Positions 34,967 to 46,683 are shown, counted from the stretch's first letter. The stretch is 64,000 bases of DNA from Archangium primigenium (GCF_016904885.1 NZ_JADWYI010000001.1:7497224-7561223), one strand, 5' to 3'. Notes: generated from the sequence alone by a model not told the origin. Made by a program: numbers and translations.

Positions 34967-35938
34967 TCAGTCCGCGGCCCAGGCGTTGTTGTGCGTGCGC
35001 CACTCGATCTCGTCCTCGAGCGAGTGGGTGAGCACGTCCTCGGTGATGCCCACCTGGATGTCGTAGAAGCGGCCGTTGAAGAAGAGGCTCGGCGTGCCGC
35101 GGATGTTCGCCGCGTTGCCCATGGACTTGTACTTGTCCAGCTCCTTGGCGTAGGTGCCCGCCTGGAGCGCCTTCTGCAGCTCGGCGCCCTTGAGCCCGAT
35201 CTTGTTGGCCAGCTCCACCATCACCGGGATGGACAGCTTCTGCGCGTTCTCGAAGAGCGCGTCGTGCATCTCCCAGTACTTGCCCTGGTCGCGCGCCCAG
35301 AGCACCGCCTGGCCCGCGGGCACGGCGTTGGTGTGCATGGGCAGCGGGAAGGGCACGTTGCAGAAGCGCACCCGCGCGGCGTTCTTCTTGGCGAAGGCCT
35401 CCAGCACCGGCCGGGCCTTGCCGCAGTACGGGCACTCGAAGTCGGAGAACTCCACGAGCGTCACGGGCGCCTTGGCGTCGCCCTGGCACATGCGCGGGTC
35501 CACCTCGAGCTTCTGCCGGGGGGCGCGGAAGGCGGCGTAGTACTCGGACAGGGAGACGATGATGTCCGTGGCCGGCACGCCCGCGGCGGCCTGCTTGGCC
35601 GACAGCCGCGCCATGCGCTTGGCGTGCGAGCACCCGGTGTGGGCGCGCAGGCACTGGCCGAGCGTGTGGGGGCAGCCGCAGTAGCAGAACTCGTCGGAGA
35701 AGACGGTGGACAGCTCGCGCTGGGCGGAAGGCGACAGGGACGAGAAGTCCATGCCCGGAATGCCCGTGAGGGACGAGGCCCCGCCCGAGGAGCCACCAGG
35801 GCCCCCAGGGGCCTGGGCCGGGGCGGCCGGCTTGGGCGCGGTGGGCGGCGGAGGCGCGGCCTCGGCGATCTGGGAACAGGCGGCGGTCAGCGCCAGGGTG
35901 AGCGCCAGGAGGAGTCGGGGGCGGCGGGCGGAGAGCAC
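34967..35938 (-). CDS. DsbA-like thioredoxin-fold lipoprotein with Cys-rich N-terminal module
   Basis: From the GTG at 35938 the protein has 323 residues: a lipoprotein leader (Cys21 in LTAAC), a Pro/Ala/Gly linker, a cysteine-rich helical segment (FCYCGCPHTLGQC, residues 84-96, plus Cys103) followed by RMARLSAKQAAAGVPATDII, then a DsbA/DSBA-like thioredoxin domain with redox site CPYC (169-172) and cis-Pro loop GTPSLFFNGRFYD. The N-terminal module resembles the cysteine-containing helical domain of CcmH-type cytochrome c biogenesis proteins. It probably handles thiol-disulphide exchange at the membrane. No DsbB-type gene is nearby. Confidence 0.87.
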   Translation of the reverse strand: MLSARRPRLLLALTLALTAACSQIAEAAPPPPTAPKPAAPAQAPGGPGGSSGGASSLTGIPGMDFSSLSPSAQRELSTVFSDEFCYCGCPHTLGQCLRAHTGCSHAKRMARLSAKQAAAGVPATDIIVSLSEYYAAFRAPRQKLEVDPRMCQGDAKAPVTLVEFSDFECPYCGKARPVLEAFAKKNAARVRFCNVPFPLPMHTNAVPAGQAVLWARDQGKYWEMHDALFENAQKLSIPVMVELANKIGLKGAELQKALQAGTYAKELDKYKSMGNAANIRGTPSLFFNGRFYDIQVGITEDVLTHSLEDEIEWRTHNNAWAAD

Positions 35939-36009
35939 ACCGCCGGTCTAAGCCATGCGCGCGGGGCTTGTAAAGCAACCCTGGCTCTGCCAGGGAAGGA
36001 GCCCCTTCC

Positions 36010-37053
36010 ATGCCCAGAATCCTCCTGCTGCACACCGGCGGCACCCTGGGGATGGCCGGTGGCCGCCCGTCCGCGCTGCGTCCCGCCGCCTTCTTCAAGA
36101 CGCTCAAGTCGCGCTGCCCGGAGCTCTTCCAGCTCGCCGACATCGAGCTGGAGCTGTTCTCCAACCTGGACAGTTCGGAGATGCAACCCGAGCTGTGGAG
36201 TCGGCTCGCCGCCCACCTGCACCGCCGCCTGCCCGAGTTCGATGGCGCCGTGGTGACGCACGGCACCGACACGCTCGCCCACACCGCCAGCGCCCTGTCC
36301 TTCATGCTGCCCGGGCTGCCCAAGCCGGTGGTGATGACGGGCGCCCAGCGGCCCCTCGGGGAGATCCGCTCGGACGCGCGGCTCAACCTCATCGACGCGG
36401 TGCTCTCCGCCCTCCAGGGCCCGCCCGAGGTGAGCATCTGCTTCGACTCCCACCTCTACCGGGGCAACCGCACCCGCAAGGTGAAGGTGGCCGAGTACGA
36501 CGCCTTCGACAGCCCCAACTTCCCCCGGCTGGGTACGCTCGGGGTGGAGGCGACCTTCGCTCCGGGTCTGCGTCAGAAGGGGCCCTTCCGCCTGCGCGAG
36601 CGGCTGGAGTCGCGGGTCTTCCTCCTCAAGGTCTACCCGGGCCTGGACCCCGCCCTGCCCCTGGCGCTGCTGCCGCACGTGCGGGGGCTCGTCGTGGAGG
36701 CGTACGGCGCGGGCAACTTCCCCATCGCGCCGGACCTGGGCCGCTCGCTCCTGCCCCTCTTCCGCCAGGCGCGCGAGCGCGACGTGCCCGTGCTGGTGGT
36801 CACCCAGGCGCACCACAACGGCGTGGACCTGTCGCTCTACGAGGCGGGCGCGGCGGCGCTCGCCGAGGGGGCCCTGAGCGGCGGGGACATGACGCCCGCG
36901 GCGGCCCTGGCCAAGCTCATGCACGGGCTCGCGTACTACCCGGACCGTGTGGCCCGGGCCCGCTACATCGAGACGGCGAGTGTCGGCGAAATGACCGAAC
37001 CCGGCACCAATGTTCAGCCCTCACCGGTCAAAAAGTCGAAGCGCGCGCGTTAG
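36010..37053 (+). CDS. ansA: L-asparaginase, type I (cytoplasmic)
   Basis: The 347-residue protein shows the asparaginase signatures: LLLHTGGTLGMAGG (nucleophilic Thr of the TGGT box), VVTHGTDTLAHTASALSFML (second catalytic Thr-Asp pair) and VVMTGAQRPLGEIRSDARLN. The absence of a signal peptide and the overall length fit the type I, low-affinity cytoplasmic enzyme, which hydrolyses L-asparagine to aspartate and ammonia. AAGGAG stands about nine bases before the ATG. The last 15 residues (SPVKKSKRAR at the end) form a basic tail not needed for the fold. Confidence 0.92.
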   Translation: MPRILLLHTGGTLGMAGGRPSALRPAAFFKTLKSRCPELFQLADIELELFSNLDSSEMQPELWSRLAAHLHRRLPEFDGAVVTHGTDTLAHTASALSFMLPGLPKPVVMTGAQRPLGEIRSDARLNLIDAVLSALQGPPEVSICFDSHLYRGNRTRKVKVAEYDAFDSPNFPRLGTLGVEATFAPGLRQKGPFRLRERLESRVFLLKVYPGLDPALPLALLPHVRGLVVEAYGAGNFPIAPDLGRSLLPLFRQARERDVPVLVVTQAHHNGVDLSLYEAGAAALAEGALSGGDMTPAAALAKLMHGLAYYPDRVARARYIETASVGEMTEPGTNVQPSPVKKSKRAR

Positions 37054-37128
37054 GCCCCATCATGAGGGCGTGTCCGGCCCGGGCCCTGCTTGCGGGCTCC
37101 AGAGCCCGGCCCATAAGATGGGGGCACG

Positions 37129-38043
<915 letters not shown>

Positions 38044-38044
38044 G

Positions 38045-38968
38045 TCACTCCGCGGCCTCGTCCTCGGACTCCAGGCCCGGCGTCTCCGCGAGCATCTCCA
38101 CCCGGTTGCCCCCCGCCGAGCGCGCCGCCTCCAGCGAGCGCTGCGCCTGGCGCACCAGGTCCGAGAACGCGCCCTCCCCGCCCGGCGAGAGCGCCGCCAG
38201 GCCCACGGACACGGTGGGCCGCAGCACCTGCTCGTCGAAGGCCAGGCTCGCGCGCGCCACGCGCTCGCACACGCGCCGGGACACCGTGAGCGCGCCGGCC
38301 AGGTCGGTGTGCGGCAGCAGCAACAACACGCGGTCGGCCGAGTACTGCACGGGGAAGTCCGTGTCGCGCAGCGCGCGGCGGATGGCCAGCGCCAGCCCTC
38401 CATAGAGCTGCTCGCGCAGCGCGCGCCCCGCCTGCACGGGCAGCGGATCGAACGCCACCAGGGCGATGGCCAGCGGCAGCCCGTAGCGCCGCGAGCGCTT
38501 CACCTCCACGAAGACGAAGTCCTTGAAGTGCGAGAAGGCGTAGAACTGGGTGAAGGGATCCAACAGCGCGTCCGAGCCGCCGCGCACGGGCTCGGCGGCC
38601 GGCGCGGGACGGGCCTTGCGCGCGGGCGCCCCGGCCTCGAGCGCGCGCAGCTTCACGAGCTCCGGCAGCCGCGCCTGCAAGTCCCTCGCGGACACGGGCA
38701 GGGGCAGCACCCCGTCCGCGTAGCCCGCCTTGCCCGGCGTCTCCTGCGCGGCCAGCACGAGCGCCCGCGGCGAGTGCTGGCGCACGCCCCGCGCCACCTT
38801 CGCGGCGTTCTCCACCGAGGGCCCCAACACCACCAGCTGCGCCGGCGATGCGGGCGCCTCCCACTCCGCCGCCGCGTGCACCGTGAGCCCCGCCCGCTCC
38901 AGGCCCTCCTTCAGCTTGCGACGCCCGGCTGCCTTCGGCTCCACGACGACGGCTCGTGTCATCTTCAT
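38045..38968 (-). CDS. receiver-like / degenerate GGDEF protein
   Basis: The ATG at 38968, with AGGAG about eight bases upstream, gives 307 residues; a GTG six bases earlier is too close to the ribosome site. Residues 1-110 look like a receiver fold (AVVVEPKAAGRRKLKEGLER, LVLAAQETP) in which the usual phosphoacceptor motif is not preserved. After an Ala/Pro linker there is a GGDEF-like domain (DPFTQFYAFSHFKDFVFVEV, PLAIALVAFDPLP, PTVSVGLAAL) in which the GG(D/E)EF signature is replaced by SADRV, so no cyclase activity is expected. It may bind nucleotide or protein. It converges with an active diguanylate cyclase gene. Confidence 0.78.
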   Translation of the reverse strand: MKMTRAVVVEPKAAGRRKLKEGLERAGLTVHAAAEWEAPASPAQLVVLGPSVENAAKVARGVRQHSPRALVLAAQETPGKAGYADGVLPLPVSARDLQARLPELVKLRALEAGAPARKARPAPAAEPVRGGSDALLDPFTQFYAFSHFKDFVFVEVKRSRRYGLPLAIALVAFDPLPVQAGRALREQLYGGLALAIRRALRDTDFPVQYSADRVLLLLPHTDLAGALTVSRRVCERVARASLAFDEQVLRPTVSVGLAALSPGGEGAFSDLVRQAQRSLEAARSAGGNRVEMLAETPGLESEDEAAE

Positions 38969-39042
38969 GCGCACCTCTCCTGACCTCTCAACCTACCGAC
39001 GTACCCCGCTGCCCCGCAAGGACAACACACGCCCTGGACCTT

Positions 39043-40635
39043 CTAGGGGGAGAAGCCGAGGCGGGCGAGGTTGCGTCGCGCGACATGTTGCACGTGGGCA
39101 TCGGAATCCTTGAGCGCCTGGCTGAGCGCGGAGGCCGCGAAGGGGCCGCCCAGCGCGCCCAGGGCCTCGGCGGCGGCCACCCGGACGGCGGCCGTGGGGT
39201 CCGTCTGGAGCACCTGGGCGAGCGGCTTGATGTCCTGGGCCCGGCCGAAGCGCTCCACGGCCCGCACGGCGGCCTCGCGCACCTCGGCGGACGTCGAGGT
39301 GAGCAGGGCCACCACGGTGTCCGCATGGTGTTTCTGGCGCTGCTCGCCCACCACCCGCAGGGCGGCGGCGGCGACCTCGGGGGCGGGATCCTCGAGCGCG
39401 GCGGCGACGGCCTCGTCCCCCAGGCGCGAGCGGGGCATGGCCAGGGCGCGCACCGCGCCCGCGCGCACCGGGGCCTGGGCATCGCGCAAGAAGGGAGACA
39501 GCAGCTCGAAGCGCTCGCCCCGCCGCGCGTCGCAATCGACGAGCGCCGCCACCGCGTCGCCCCGCGAGGCCGCGTCCACCCCCGTGTCCCGGGCCATGGC
39601 GAGCAGGAAGTCCTCGCACCCCGTGCCCACCGCGGCGGCCTCCATCCAGACGCGCCTGCGGGCACGGTCCGCCGAGGCCTCCCGGATCCCCCGGGCCGCG
39701 GCCTCCTCGAGCGTCAGGCCCTCGGACTCGGCGAGCCCCCGGGCCGCCGTGCGGCGCACGACGGCGTCCGAGTCCGACAGGGCGCGCTCCAGTTCCTTGC
39801 GCGCGAGCGGACCATATTGACGCAGGGTCTGCACCGCCCCTCGCCGCTCGGTGAGGTCGGACGAGGCGAGCCCCTTGCCCAGCGCCTCCAACTGCGTGGA
39901 GTACACGGCGAACAGGCGGTTGATGAGGAGCTGATCCTCGGGCCGCGCCTCCAAGAGCAGCATGCGGCCCACCGAGGGCCCGCGCTTGTCGGCCACCCAC
40001 AGGAGCGCGGAGGCGGCGGCGGCATCGGCGGACTCGGGGCGCCGGGCCATGGCCGCGAGCAGGACGCGCGCCGGGCTCTGGCCGAGGAAGGTGGCCAGGT
40101 GCAGGAGCGCCTCGCCCCGGGGCGCGGGCGCCTCGGCGTAGACCTCCACCTCCAGCACCTGCCGCACGGCGTCGCGCCGGCCCCACACCCGCGCGGCGGC
40201 CTCCGGGCCCCGCGCCCCCGCCTCCTTGAGGAAGGGGGCGGTGGACTGCCCGGACAGGGCCGCGGCCCGCGCCGCCGTCACACACGCGGCCACCTCGTCC
40301 GCGGCGGGGGCCTCGGCCACCCAGTCCGCCAGGGTCCTCGGCTCGCTCTGGCCGCTGCCCCGGGCCTGGACCCGCAGGGCCCCCCAGCGCACCCGCCAGT
40401 CCGGATCCGTCAGGGCCGAGCGCAGCGCCGCCTGGGCGTGGGGGTCCGCCTTGGCCCCCGCCAGCGCCTCCATCCAGGCATCCCCCCGGCCCGCGGTGAT
40501 GCACAGGCGGCAGACCCGGCCGCGCAGATCCTGATCGCGCACGTGGCGCTGGCAGGCCGTCCAGCAGCCCGCCGTCCCCTGACCACCGGTCGGACTGGCC
40601 GTCAGCAGGAGCAGCAACAGCAAGGTGGGGCTCAT
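39043..40635 (-). CDS. exported HEAT-repeat protein
   Basis: The 530-residue protein has a signal peptide ([20 protein letters not shown]), a short cysteine-containing region ([15 protein letters not shown]) and then a long solenoid of HEAT-like repeats, clearest in [60 protein letters not shown] and [20 protein letters not shown]. It has no catalytic motif and probably acts as a scaffold in the periplasm. It is divergent from rpsU; its start is 119 bases from the rpsU ATG, and the promoters of both must lie in that gap. A second HEAT protein in this window (29244-30239) has a different layout. Confidence 0.8.
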   Translation of the reverse strand: MSPTLLLLLLLTASPTGGQGTAGCWTACQRHVRDQDLRGRVCRLCITAGRGDAWMEALAGAKADPHAQAALRSALTDPDWRVRWGALRVQARGSGQSEPRTLADWVAEAPAADEVAACVTAARAAALSGQSTAPFLKEAGARGPEAAARVWGRRDAVRQVLEVEVYAEAPAPRGEALLHLATFLGQSPARVLLAAMARRPESADAAAASALLWVADKRGPSVGRMLLLEARPEDQLLINRLFAVYSTQLEALGKGLASSDLTERRGAVQTLRQYGPLARKELERALSDSDAVVRRTAARGLAESEGLTLEEAAARGIREASADRARRRVWMEAAAVGTGCEDFLLAMARDTGVDAASRGDAVAALVDCDARRGERFELLSPFLRDAQAPVRAGAVRALAMPRSRLGDEAVAAALEDPAPEVAAAALRVVGEQRQKHHADTVVALLTSTSAEVREAAVRAVERFGRAQDIKPLAQVLQTDPTAAVRVAAAEALGALGGPFAASALSQALKDSDAHVQHVARRNLARLGFSP

Positions 40636-40739
40636 GGGGGCGCACTCTAGTCCACCGCCCGTCTCCTTTTCCGAGGGCGTCCTTGCGTTTTCACCGCCGC
40701 TGCGTCATATCGGCGCCCCCTACATCCCTACGCATCCGG

Positions 40740-40749
40740 AAGGAGGTGA
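40740..40749 (+). promoter_or_regulatory. unusually strong ribosome binding site of rpsU
   Basis: AAGGAGGTGA, ten bases fully complementary to the 3' end of 16S rRNA, lies five bases ahead of the rpsU ATG. Most genes in this window have much shorter matches. Such a strong site on the gene for bS21, which binds next to the anti-Shine-Dalgarno, is compatible with autoregulation. Confidence 0.7.
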
Positions 40750-40754
40750 CTGAT

Positions 40755-40949
40755 ATGCCCGGCATTCGAGTCAAGGACGGCGAGTCCATCGAAAGCGCCC
40801 TCAAGCGCTTCAAGAAGGCCACCGAGAAGGCTGGAATTCTCTCCGAGATCCGCAAGCGCGAGCACTACGAGAAGCCTTCCGTGAAGCGGAAGAAGAAGGC
40901 TCTCGCGGCCAAGAAGCGCGCGGTGAAGAAGGCGCGCAAGACGTACTAG
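40755..40949 (+). CDS. rpsU: 30S ribosomal protein bS21
   Basis: The 64-residue basic protein matches S21: [20 protein letters not shown], then [20 protein letters not shown]-like spacing (here [20 protein letters not shown]) and a Lys-rich tail [12 protein letters not shown]. It belongs to the platform of the small subunit near the 3' end of 16S rRNA and helps start translation. It opens the classic macromolecular synthesis cluster (rpsU-yqeY-dnaG-rpoD). An intrinsic terminator follows directly, so much of the transcription should stop after rpsU, and the downstream genes are expressed at a lower level or from their own promoters. Confidence 0.96.
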   Translation: MPGIRVKDGESIESALKRFKKATEKAGILSEIRKREHYEKPSVKRKKKALAAKKRAVKKARKTY

Positions 40950-40965
40950 CCGCCGCAACGCAGGA

Positions 40966-41008
40966 AGCCAGGGCCGCGTCAGTCGAGCGCCCTGGCTTTC
41001 GTCGTTTT
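40966..41008 (+). terminator. intrinsic terminator after rpsU
   Basis: A nine-base-pair stem, AGCCAGGGC with GCCCTGGCT, is followed by TTTCGTCGTTTT, 17 bases after the rpsU stop. It probably attenuates read-through from rpsU into yqeY-dnaG-rpoD. Confidence 0.8.
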
Positions 41009-41055
41009 CGCAGCACCCCTCAAGCCCTACCCCCTACCTACTTTTGGAGACACCG

Positions 41056-41517
41056 ATGGCCACCCTCAAGGAGCGGATCGACGCGGAGCTGAAGGACGCG
41101 ATGCGGGCCAAGCAGGAGCTCAAGCTCAGCGTGCTGCGCATGCTCAAGAGCGCCATCAAGTACAAGGAAGTGGAGCCGGGCGCCTCCGCGCTGGATGACG
41201 CCGGCGTCTTCCAGGTGATCGGCAGCCTCATCAAGCAGCGCCGCGACTCGGTCGAGCAGTTCAAGGCCGGCGGCCAGGCCGAGATGGCCGCCAAGGAGGA
41301 GAGCGAGATCGCCATCCTCCAGGGCTACCTGCCCCAGCAGCTCACCGCCGACGAGCTGCGCGCCGAGGTCCAGGCCGCCATCGACGAGTCCGGCGCCCGG
41401 AGCCCCAAGGAGATGGGCGCCGTGATGAAGATCCTCAGCCCCAAGCTGCAGGGCCGCGCCGAGGGCCGCGCCATCTCCGAGGAAGTGAAGAGCCAGCTGG
41501 CCAAGCTGTCCTCCTGA
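41056..41517 (+). CDS. yqeY: GatB/YqeY domain protein
   Basis: The 153-residue protein has the YqeY pattern throughout: MATLKERIDAELKDAMRAKQ, ELKLSVLRMLKSAIKYKEVE, VFQVIGSLIKQRRDSVEQFK, AILQGYLPQQLTADELRAEV and SPKEMGAVMKILSPKLQGRA. The domain is shared with the C-terminal tRNA-binding part of GatB, but the free-standing protein has no proven role. TTGGAG stands about seven bases before the ATG at 41056, so that start is preferred over the TTG at 41044. Its place between rpsU and dnaG is conserved in many bacteria. Confidence 0.93.
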   Translation: MATLKERIDAELKDAMRAKQELKLSVLRMLKSAIKYKEVEPGASALDDAGVFQVIGSLIKQRRDSVEQFKAGGQAEMAAKEESEIAILQGYLPQQLTADELRAEVQAAIDESGARSPKEMGAVMKILSPKLQGRAEGRAISEEVKSQLAKLSS

Positions 41518-41551
41518 GCCGTCCCCTTCCGCATTCCCAGGCCTCGACGCG

Positions 41552-41584
41552 ATGGCCGGGCGGGTCTTGAACTTGCCCGGCCAT
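41552..41584. repeat. perfect inverted repeat in the yqeY-dnaG gap
   Basis: ATGGCCGGGC and GCCCGGCCAT form a 10-base-pair stem with a 13-base loop, 35 bases after the yqeY stop. No T-tract follows, so it is more likely an RNA-processing or protein-binding structure than a terminator. The rest of the 288-base gap shows no gene. Confidence 0.55.
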
Positions 41585-41805
41585 TGATCGGCCATTAAGG
41601 GTATGCCGGTCGTCTTCCCGCCCGTGGTGAGGGGCGGTCTCCGACGCGCCGACATGGCCCTTCCTCCACACATCCCCGCCGCTCCCCCGCCGTCCCCGGC
41701 CCGCCCTCCTTCCGCGGGTGTCAGGCACGCGCGTCATAGTCGTCCAGGGCGGCGGGGGTGCGGACCCCGGCGGGCCGCCCTTCCCACTCGTCAGGGGTGG
41801 CGCAC

Positions 41806-43644
41806 GTGATCCCCGAGCACAAGATCCAGGAGGTTCTCGACCGGGTGGACCTGGTGAACCTCGTCTCGCGCTACGTGGAGCTCAAGAAGGCCGGGCGCGA
41901 GTTCAAGGGCCGCTGCCCCTTCCACCAGGAGAAGACGCCCTCCTTCTACGTCATCCCGGAGAAGCGCTTCTACTTCTGCCACGGGTGCCGGGCGAGCGGC
42001 GACGCCGTGTCCTTCGTGCAGCGCTACCTCGGCAAGACGTTCATCGACGCCATCCGCGACCTCGCCCGCGAGGTGGGCGTGGACCTGGAGGCCGCCCAGG
42101 ACCCGGGCGCCCGCGAGCGGCAGCAGCTCAAGGAGGCCACGGACCTGGCCGCCGAGCACTTCCGCTCGCTCTTGTGGGAGGACGAGGGCCGTCTGGCCCG
42201 GGAGTACCTCCAGAGCCGCGGCATCTCCGACGACACCGCCCGCGCGTTCGGCCTCGGGTGGGCCCCCAGCGCCTGGACGTCGCTCGCGGACAAGTTCACC
42301 AAGGCCGGAATGATCGAGTGGGGCCTGCTCGCGGGCCTCGTGTCGCGGCGCCAGAAGGGCGAGGGCTACTACGACTTCTTCCGCGGTCGCCTCATCGTCC
42401 CCATCCGCGCCCCCGAGGGTCGGCCCATCGCCTTCGGCGCCCGCCTGGTGGAAGCGCAGGAGGGCCCCAAGTACCTCAACTCGCGCGAGTCCCGGCTCTA
42501 CAACAAGAGCGAGACGCTCTTCGGCATGGATCAAGCGCGCGACGAGATCCGCCGCCGCAAGGCCGCCGTGCTCGTGGAGGGCTACTTCGACTGCATCGCC
42601 CTGCACCAGGAGGGGGTGAAGCACACCGTGGCCCTCTGCTCCACGGCCCTCACCCCCGGCCACCTCAAGGTCCTCACCCGCGCCGAGGCCCGCGAGCTCT
42701 ACCTGCTGCTGGACGGAGACCAGGCCGGCCTCAATGCCGTCGAGCGCCTGGCCGGCCCCCTGCTCGCCGCGGGCGCCGCCGCCAAGGTGGCGCTGCTGCC
42801 CGAGGGGGATGATCCCGACGTCTTCATCCGCCGCGAGGGGTCCGCGGGGCTCGAGCGCCTGCTCACCGAGGCCCGGCCGCTCACCAATCACGTCTTCTCC
42901 ACCGTGCTGCCCCAGGGCAAGGACGCCTCGTTCGAGGAGAAGATGGCCGCGCTGGAGCGCCTCAAGCCCGTGTCCGCGCAGCTGCCCGTGGGGCTCGTGC
43001 GCTCGGCGTTCTTCGCCGCCCTGAGCGCCTGGAGCGGCCTGCCCGCCCCCGAGCTGGAGTCCTCCCTGCGCGCCAAGGCGCCCCCGCCGCCCCCCGCCGC
43101 CCCCCAGGCCCGTCCGGGGTCCGGCGGCCCGGCCCGGGGCCCCGGAGCGCCCCCCGCCCGTCCGGCCCCGCCCGTGAAGCCCCCGGACGCCCTGGAGTCG
43201 CTCTACGTGGCCGCCATCCTGCGCGAGCCCCGGCTCCTCTCCCGGGACGTCTTCCGCGTCCATGACGACCTGTCGCATGCCGGCCTGCGCATGGTGCTCG
43301 CCCATGCCACCTCGGGCCATGGCGTCGAGGACGCCCTCTTCGAGGCCCACGACACGCTCAAGCGCGCCGTGGAAGCCGCCATGCGCCAGCTCGCCTCCCA
43401 GCAGGGCTCCGCCCTGGAGCACTACTTCCTGCAGCTCTGTCGCTCCATCAAGCTGCGCCGCATCAAGCAGCAGCTGGACTACATCGGCCGGGTGACCAGC
43501 CAGACAGCCGGCGCGATGGACCTCTCGGAGGAGACGAAGCAGCTGTTTGTTCAACGCATGGAGCTGTTGGCCCTGGAAAAACGGGTGAAGGAGGAGACCC
43601 CCTCCTCGCCCATGGGAACAAAGTCCCCCATGCAACCGGTTTGA
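41806..43644 (+). CDS. dnaG: DNA primase
   Basis: The GTG at 41806 starts VIPEHKIQEVLDRVDLVNLV, the conserved beginning, and gives 612 residues. The zinc-binding domain has CPFH and CHGC separated by the usual spacing; the polymerase/TOPRIM core includes GRPIAFGARLV, NSRESRLYNKSETLFGMDQA, VLVEGYFDCIAL and LLLDGDQAGLNAVERL with the metal-binding acidic residues. A Pro/Ala-rich linker (about 425-460) precedes the C-terminal helicase-binding region. It lays RNA primers for replication. The start lacks a strong ribosome site. It is followed by rpoD after 89 bases. Confidence 0.96.
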   Translation: MIPEHKIQEVLDRVDLVNLVSRYVELKKAGREFKGRCPFHQEKTPSFYVIPEKRFYFCHGCRASGDAVSFVQRYLGKTFIDAIRDLAREVGVDLEAAQDPGARERQQLKEATDLAAEHFRSLLWEDEGRLAREYLQSRGISDDTARAFGLGWAPSAWTSLADKFTKAGMIEWGLLAGLVSRRQKGEGYYDFFRGRLIVPIRAPEGRPIAFGARLVEAQEGPKYLNSRESRLYNKSETLFGMDQARDEIRRRKAAVLVEGYFDCIALHQEGVKHTVALCSTALTPGHLKVLTRAEARELYLLLDGDQAGLNAVERLAGPLLAAGAAAKVALLPEGDDPDVFIRREGSAGLERLLTEARPLTNHVFSTVLPQGKDASFEEKMAALERLKPVSAQLPVGLVRSAFFAALSAWSGLPAPELESSLRAKAPPPPPAAPQARPGSGGPARGPGAPPARPAPPVKPPDALESLYVAAILREPRLLSRDVFRVHDDLSHAGLRMVLAHATSGHGVEDALFEAHDTLKRAVEAAMRQLASQQGSALEHYFLQLCRSIKLRRIKQQLDYIGRVTSQTAGAMDLSEETKQLFVQRMELLALEKRVKEETPSSPMGTKSPMQPV

Positions 43645-43652
43645 GTTCGCGT

Positions 43653-43681
43653 TTGTAACAATCCGTCACTTTGCGATAGAT
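43653..43681 (+). promoter_or_regulatory. possible promoter ahead of rpoD
   Basis: TTGTAA, a 17-base spacer and ATAGAT lie in the AT-richer dnaG-rpoD gap, 52 bases before the rpoD ATG. The match is partial, but a separate promoter for rpoD is common in this cluster. Confidence 0.3.
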
Positions 43682-43733
43682 CGCCCGGTTCGCTCCAGGC
43701 CAAGGCCGCGATTTTCTAAGGAGAAGTACTCGA

Positions 43734-45890
<2,157 letters not shown>

Positions 45891-45915
45891 ACCGCTCCCG
45901 CGTCGGCTGACTCCC

Positions 45916-45958
45916 GAAGCCCCCGCTCCCGCCCTGGGATCGGGGGCTTCCTCGTTTT
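45916..45958 (+). terminator. intrinsic terminator after rpoD
   Basis: GAAGCCCCCG and CGGGGGCTTC form a 10-base-pair stem, followed by CTCGTTTT, 25 bases after the rpoD stop. Confidence 0.85.
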
Positions 45959-45970
45959 CGTGGACGCCCC

Positions 45971-46270
45971 ATGCCCCGCCGCCCCTCCCCTCCCCTGGAC
46001 TTCCCCGAGGCCGTGCGCCAGGCCGTGCGCGCCATTCCCCGGGGTGAGGTGCGCTCCTACGCCCAGGTGGCGCTCTACGCGGGGCGGCCGGGCGCGGCCC
46101 GAGGCGTGGGACGGGAGCTCAAGACGCTCGAGGACGTGCCCTGGTGGCGCGTGCTGCGCTCGGACGGGACGCTGGCGCCCGCGGTGGCGGTGGAGCAGGC
46201 CCGGCGCCTCAAGGCCGAGGGCGTGGCCCTGGAGGGCCAGGGCACGCGCTGGCGGCTCAAGCGAGGGTAG
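45971..46270 (+). CDS. alkyltransferase-like (ATL) DNA repair protein
   Basis: The 99-residue protein matches the DNA-binding domain of O6-alkylguanine-DNA alkyltransferases: FPEAVRQAVRAIPRGEVRSY, AQVALYAGRPGAARGVGREL. The active-site PCHRV box is replaced by PWWRV, that is Trp in place of the reactive Cys, the defining feature of ATL proteins. ATLs bind O6-alkylguanine without repairing it and hand the lesion to nucleotide excision repair. The gene lies just after the rpoD terminator, 12 bases beyond it, and so has its own promoter or uses read-through. Confidence 0.9.
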   Translation: MPRRPSPPLDFPEAVRQAVRAIPRGEVRSYAQVALYAGRPGAARGVGRELKTLEDVPWWRVLRSDGTLAPAVAVEQARRLKAEGVALEGQGTRWRLKRG

Positions 46271-46294
46271 GACGGGCAGAGACGACCCTCCCCC

Positions 46295-46323
46295 TTGCGC
46301 CCAGACGGAGCGCGCGCTAATTC
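46295..46323 (+). promoter_or_regulatory. possible promoter of the CAU tRNA gene
   Basis: TTGCGC, a 17-base spacer and TAATTC lie 43 bases before the tRNA. Matches are partial. Confidence 0.3.
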
Positions 46324-46366
46324 CCGGAGTGACACGGGATGTCACGCCCGTGCCGCGAGGACTCGG

Positions 46367-46439
46367 GGGCCCTTAGCTCAGCGGTTAGAGCTGTCGGCTC
46401 ATAACCGATTGGTCCCTGGTTCGAATCCAGGAGGGCCCA
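46367..46439 (+). tRNA. tRNA with CAU anticodon, probably tRNA-Ile2 (lysidine type)
   Basis: A complete cloverleaf: acceptor GGGCCCT/AGGGCCC, D-arm GCTC...GAGC, anticodon stem GTCGG/CCGAT with loop CTCATAA (anticodon CAT), T-arm CCTGG-TTCGAAT-CCAGG, discriminator A. CCA is not encoded. Overall it resembles E. coli ileX (CCCTTAGCTCAG, GGTTAGAGC, TTGGTC) more than elongator tRNA-Met, so it most likely reads AUA after lysidine modification by TilS. Elongator Met remains possible. Confidence 0.9.
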
Positions 46440-46683
46440 CACCCCTCAACCTCGCGGATTTGTTCAGGATTTTTGTTTGGTGGTGTGACCGAAAAACCCG
46501 CCCCGGCGGAGTTCCGCACCACCGGCGCACCACGGCGCGCGGTTCGCCTTCAATGGCGCACCGTGCCTCGCGCCAAGCGCGGCGAGCAGCTGATGTGCAG
46601 CGGGGACGCTCGGGTCCCCTCTCAGCCTCCCATCGGGCACTGGTCCGCGACAGCCAGCGCCTTCACCGACGTGGACAAGAACC
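46440..46683 (+). other. gap after the tRNA, no recognisable gene
   Basis: These 244 bases hold short open frames without family features. GC content is lower than in the core genes. No copy of the tRNA 3' end was found downstream in the window, so an attachment site is not demonstrated. Confidence 0.4.

Noticed and set aside
40683-40710. TTGCGT-16-TCATAT as the rpsU promoter
   Set aside because: Only three of six matches in each hexamer; not enough to report, although a promoter must lie in this gap.
46367-46439. Calling the CAU tRNA an elongator tRNA-Met
   Set aside because: The body sequence is closer to lysidine-type tRNA-Ile2, but this is not decisive; the feature is labelled as probable.
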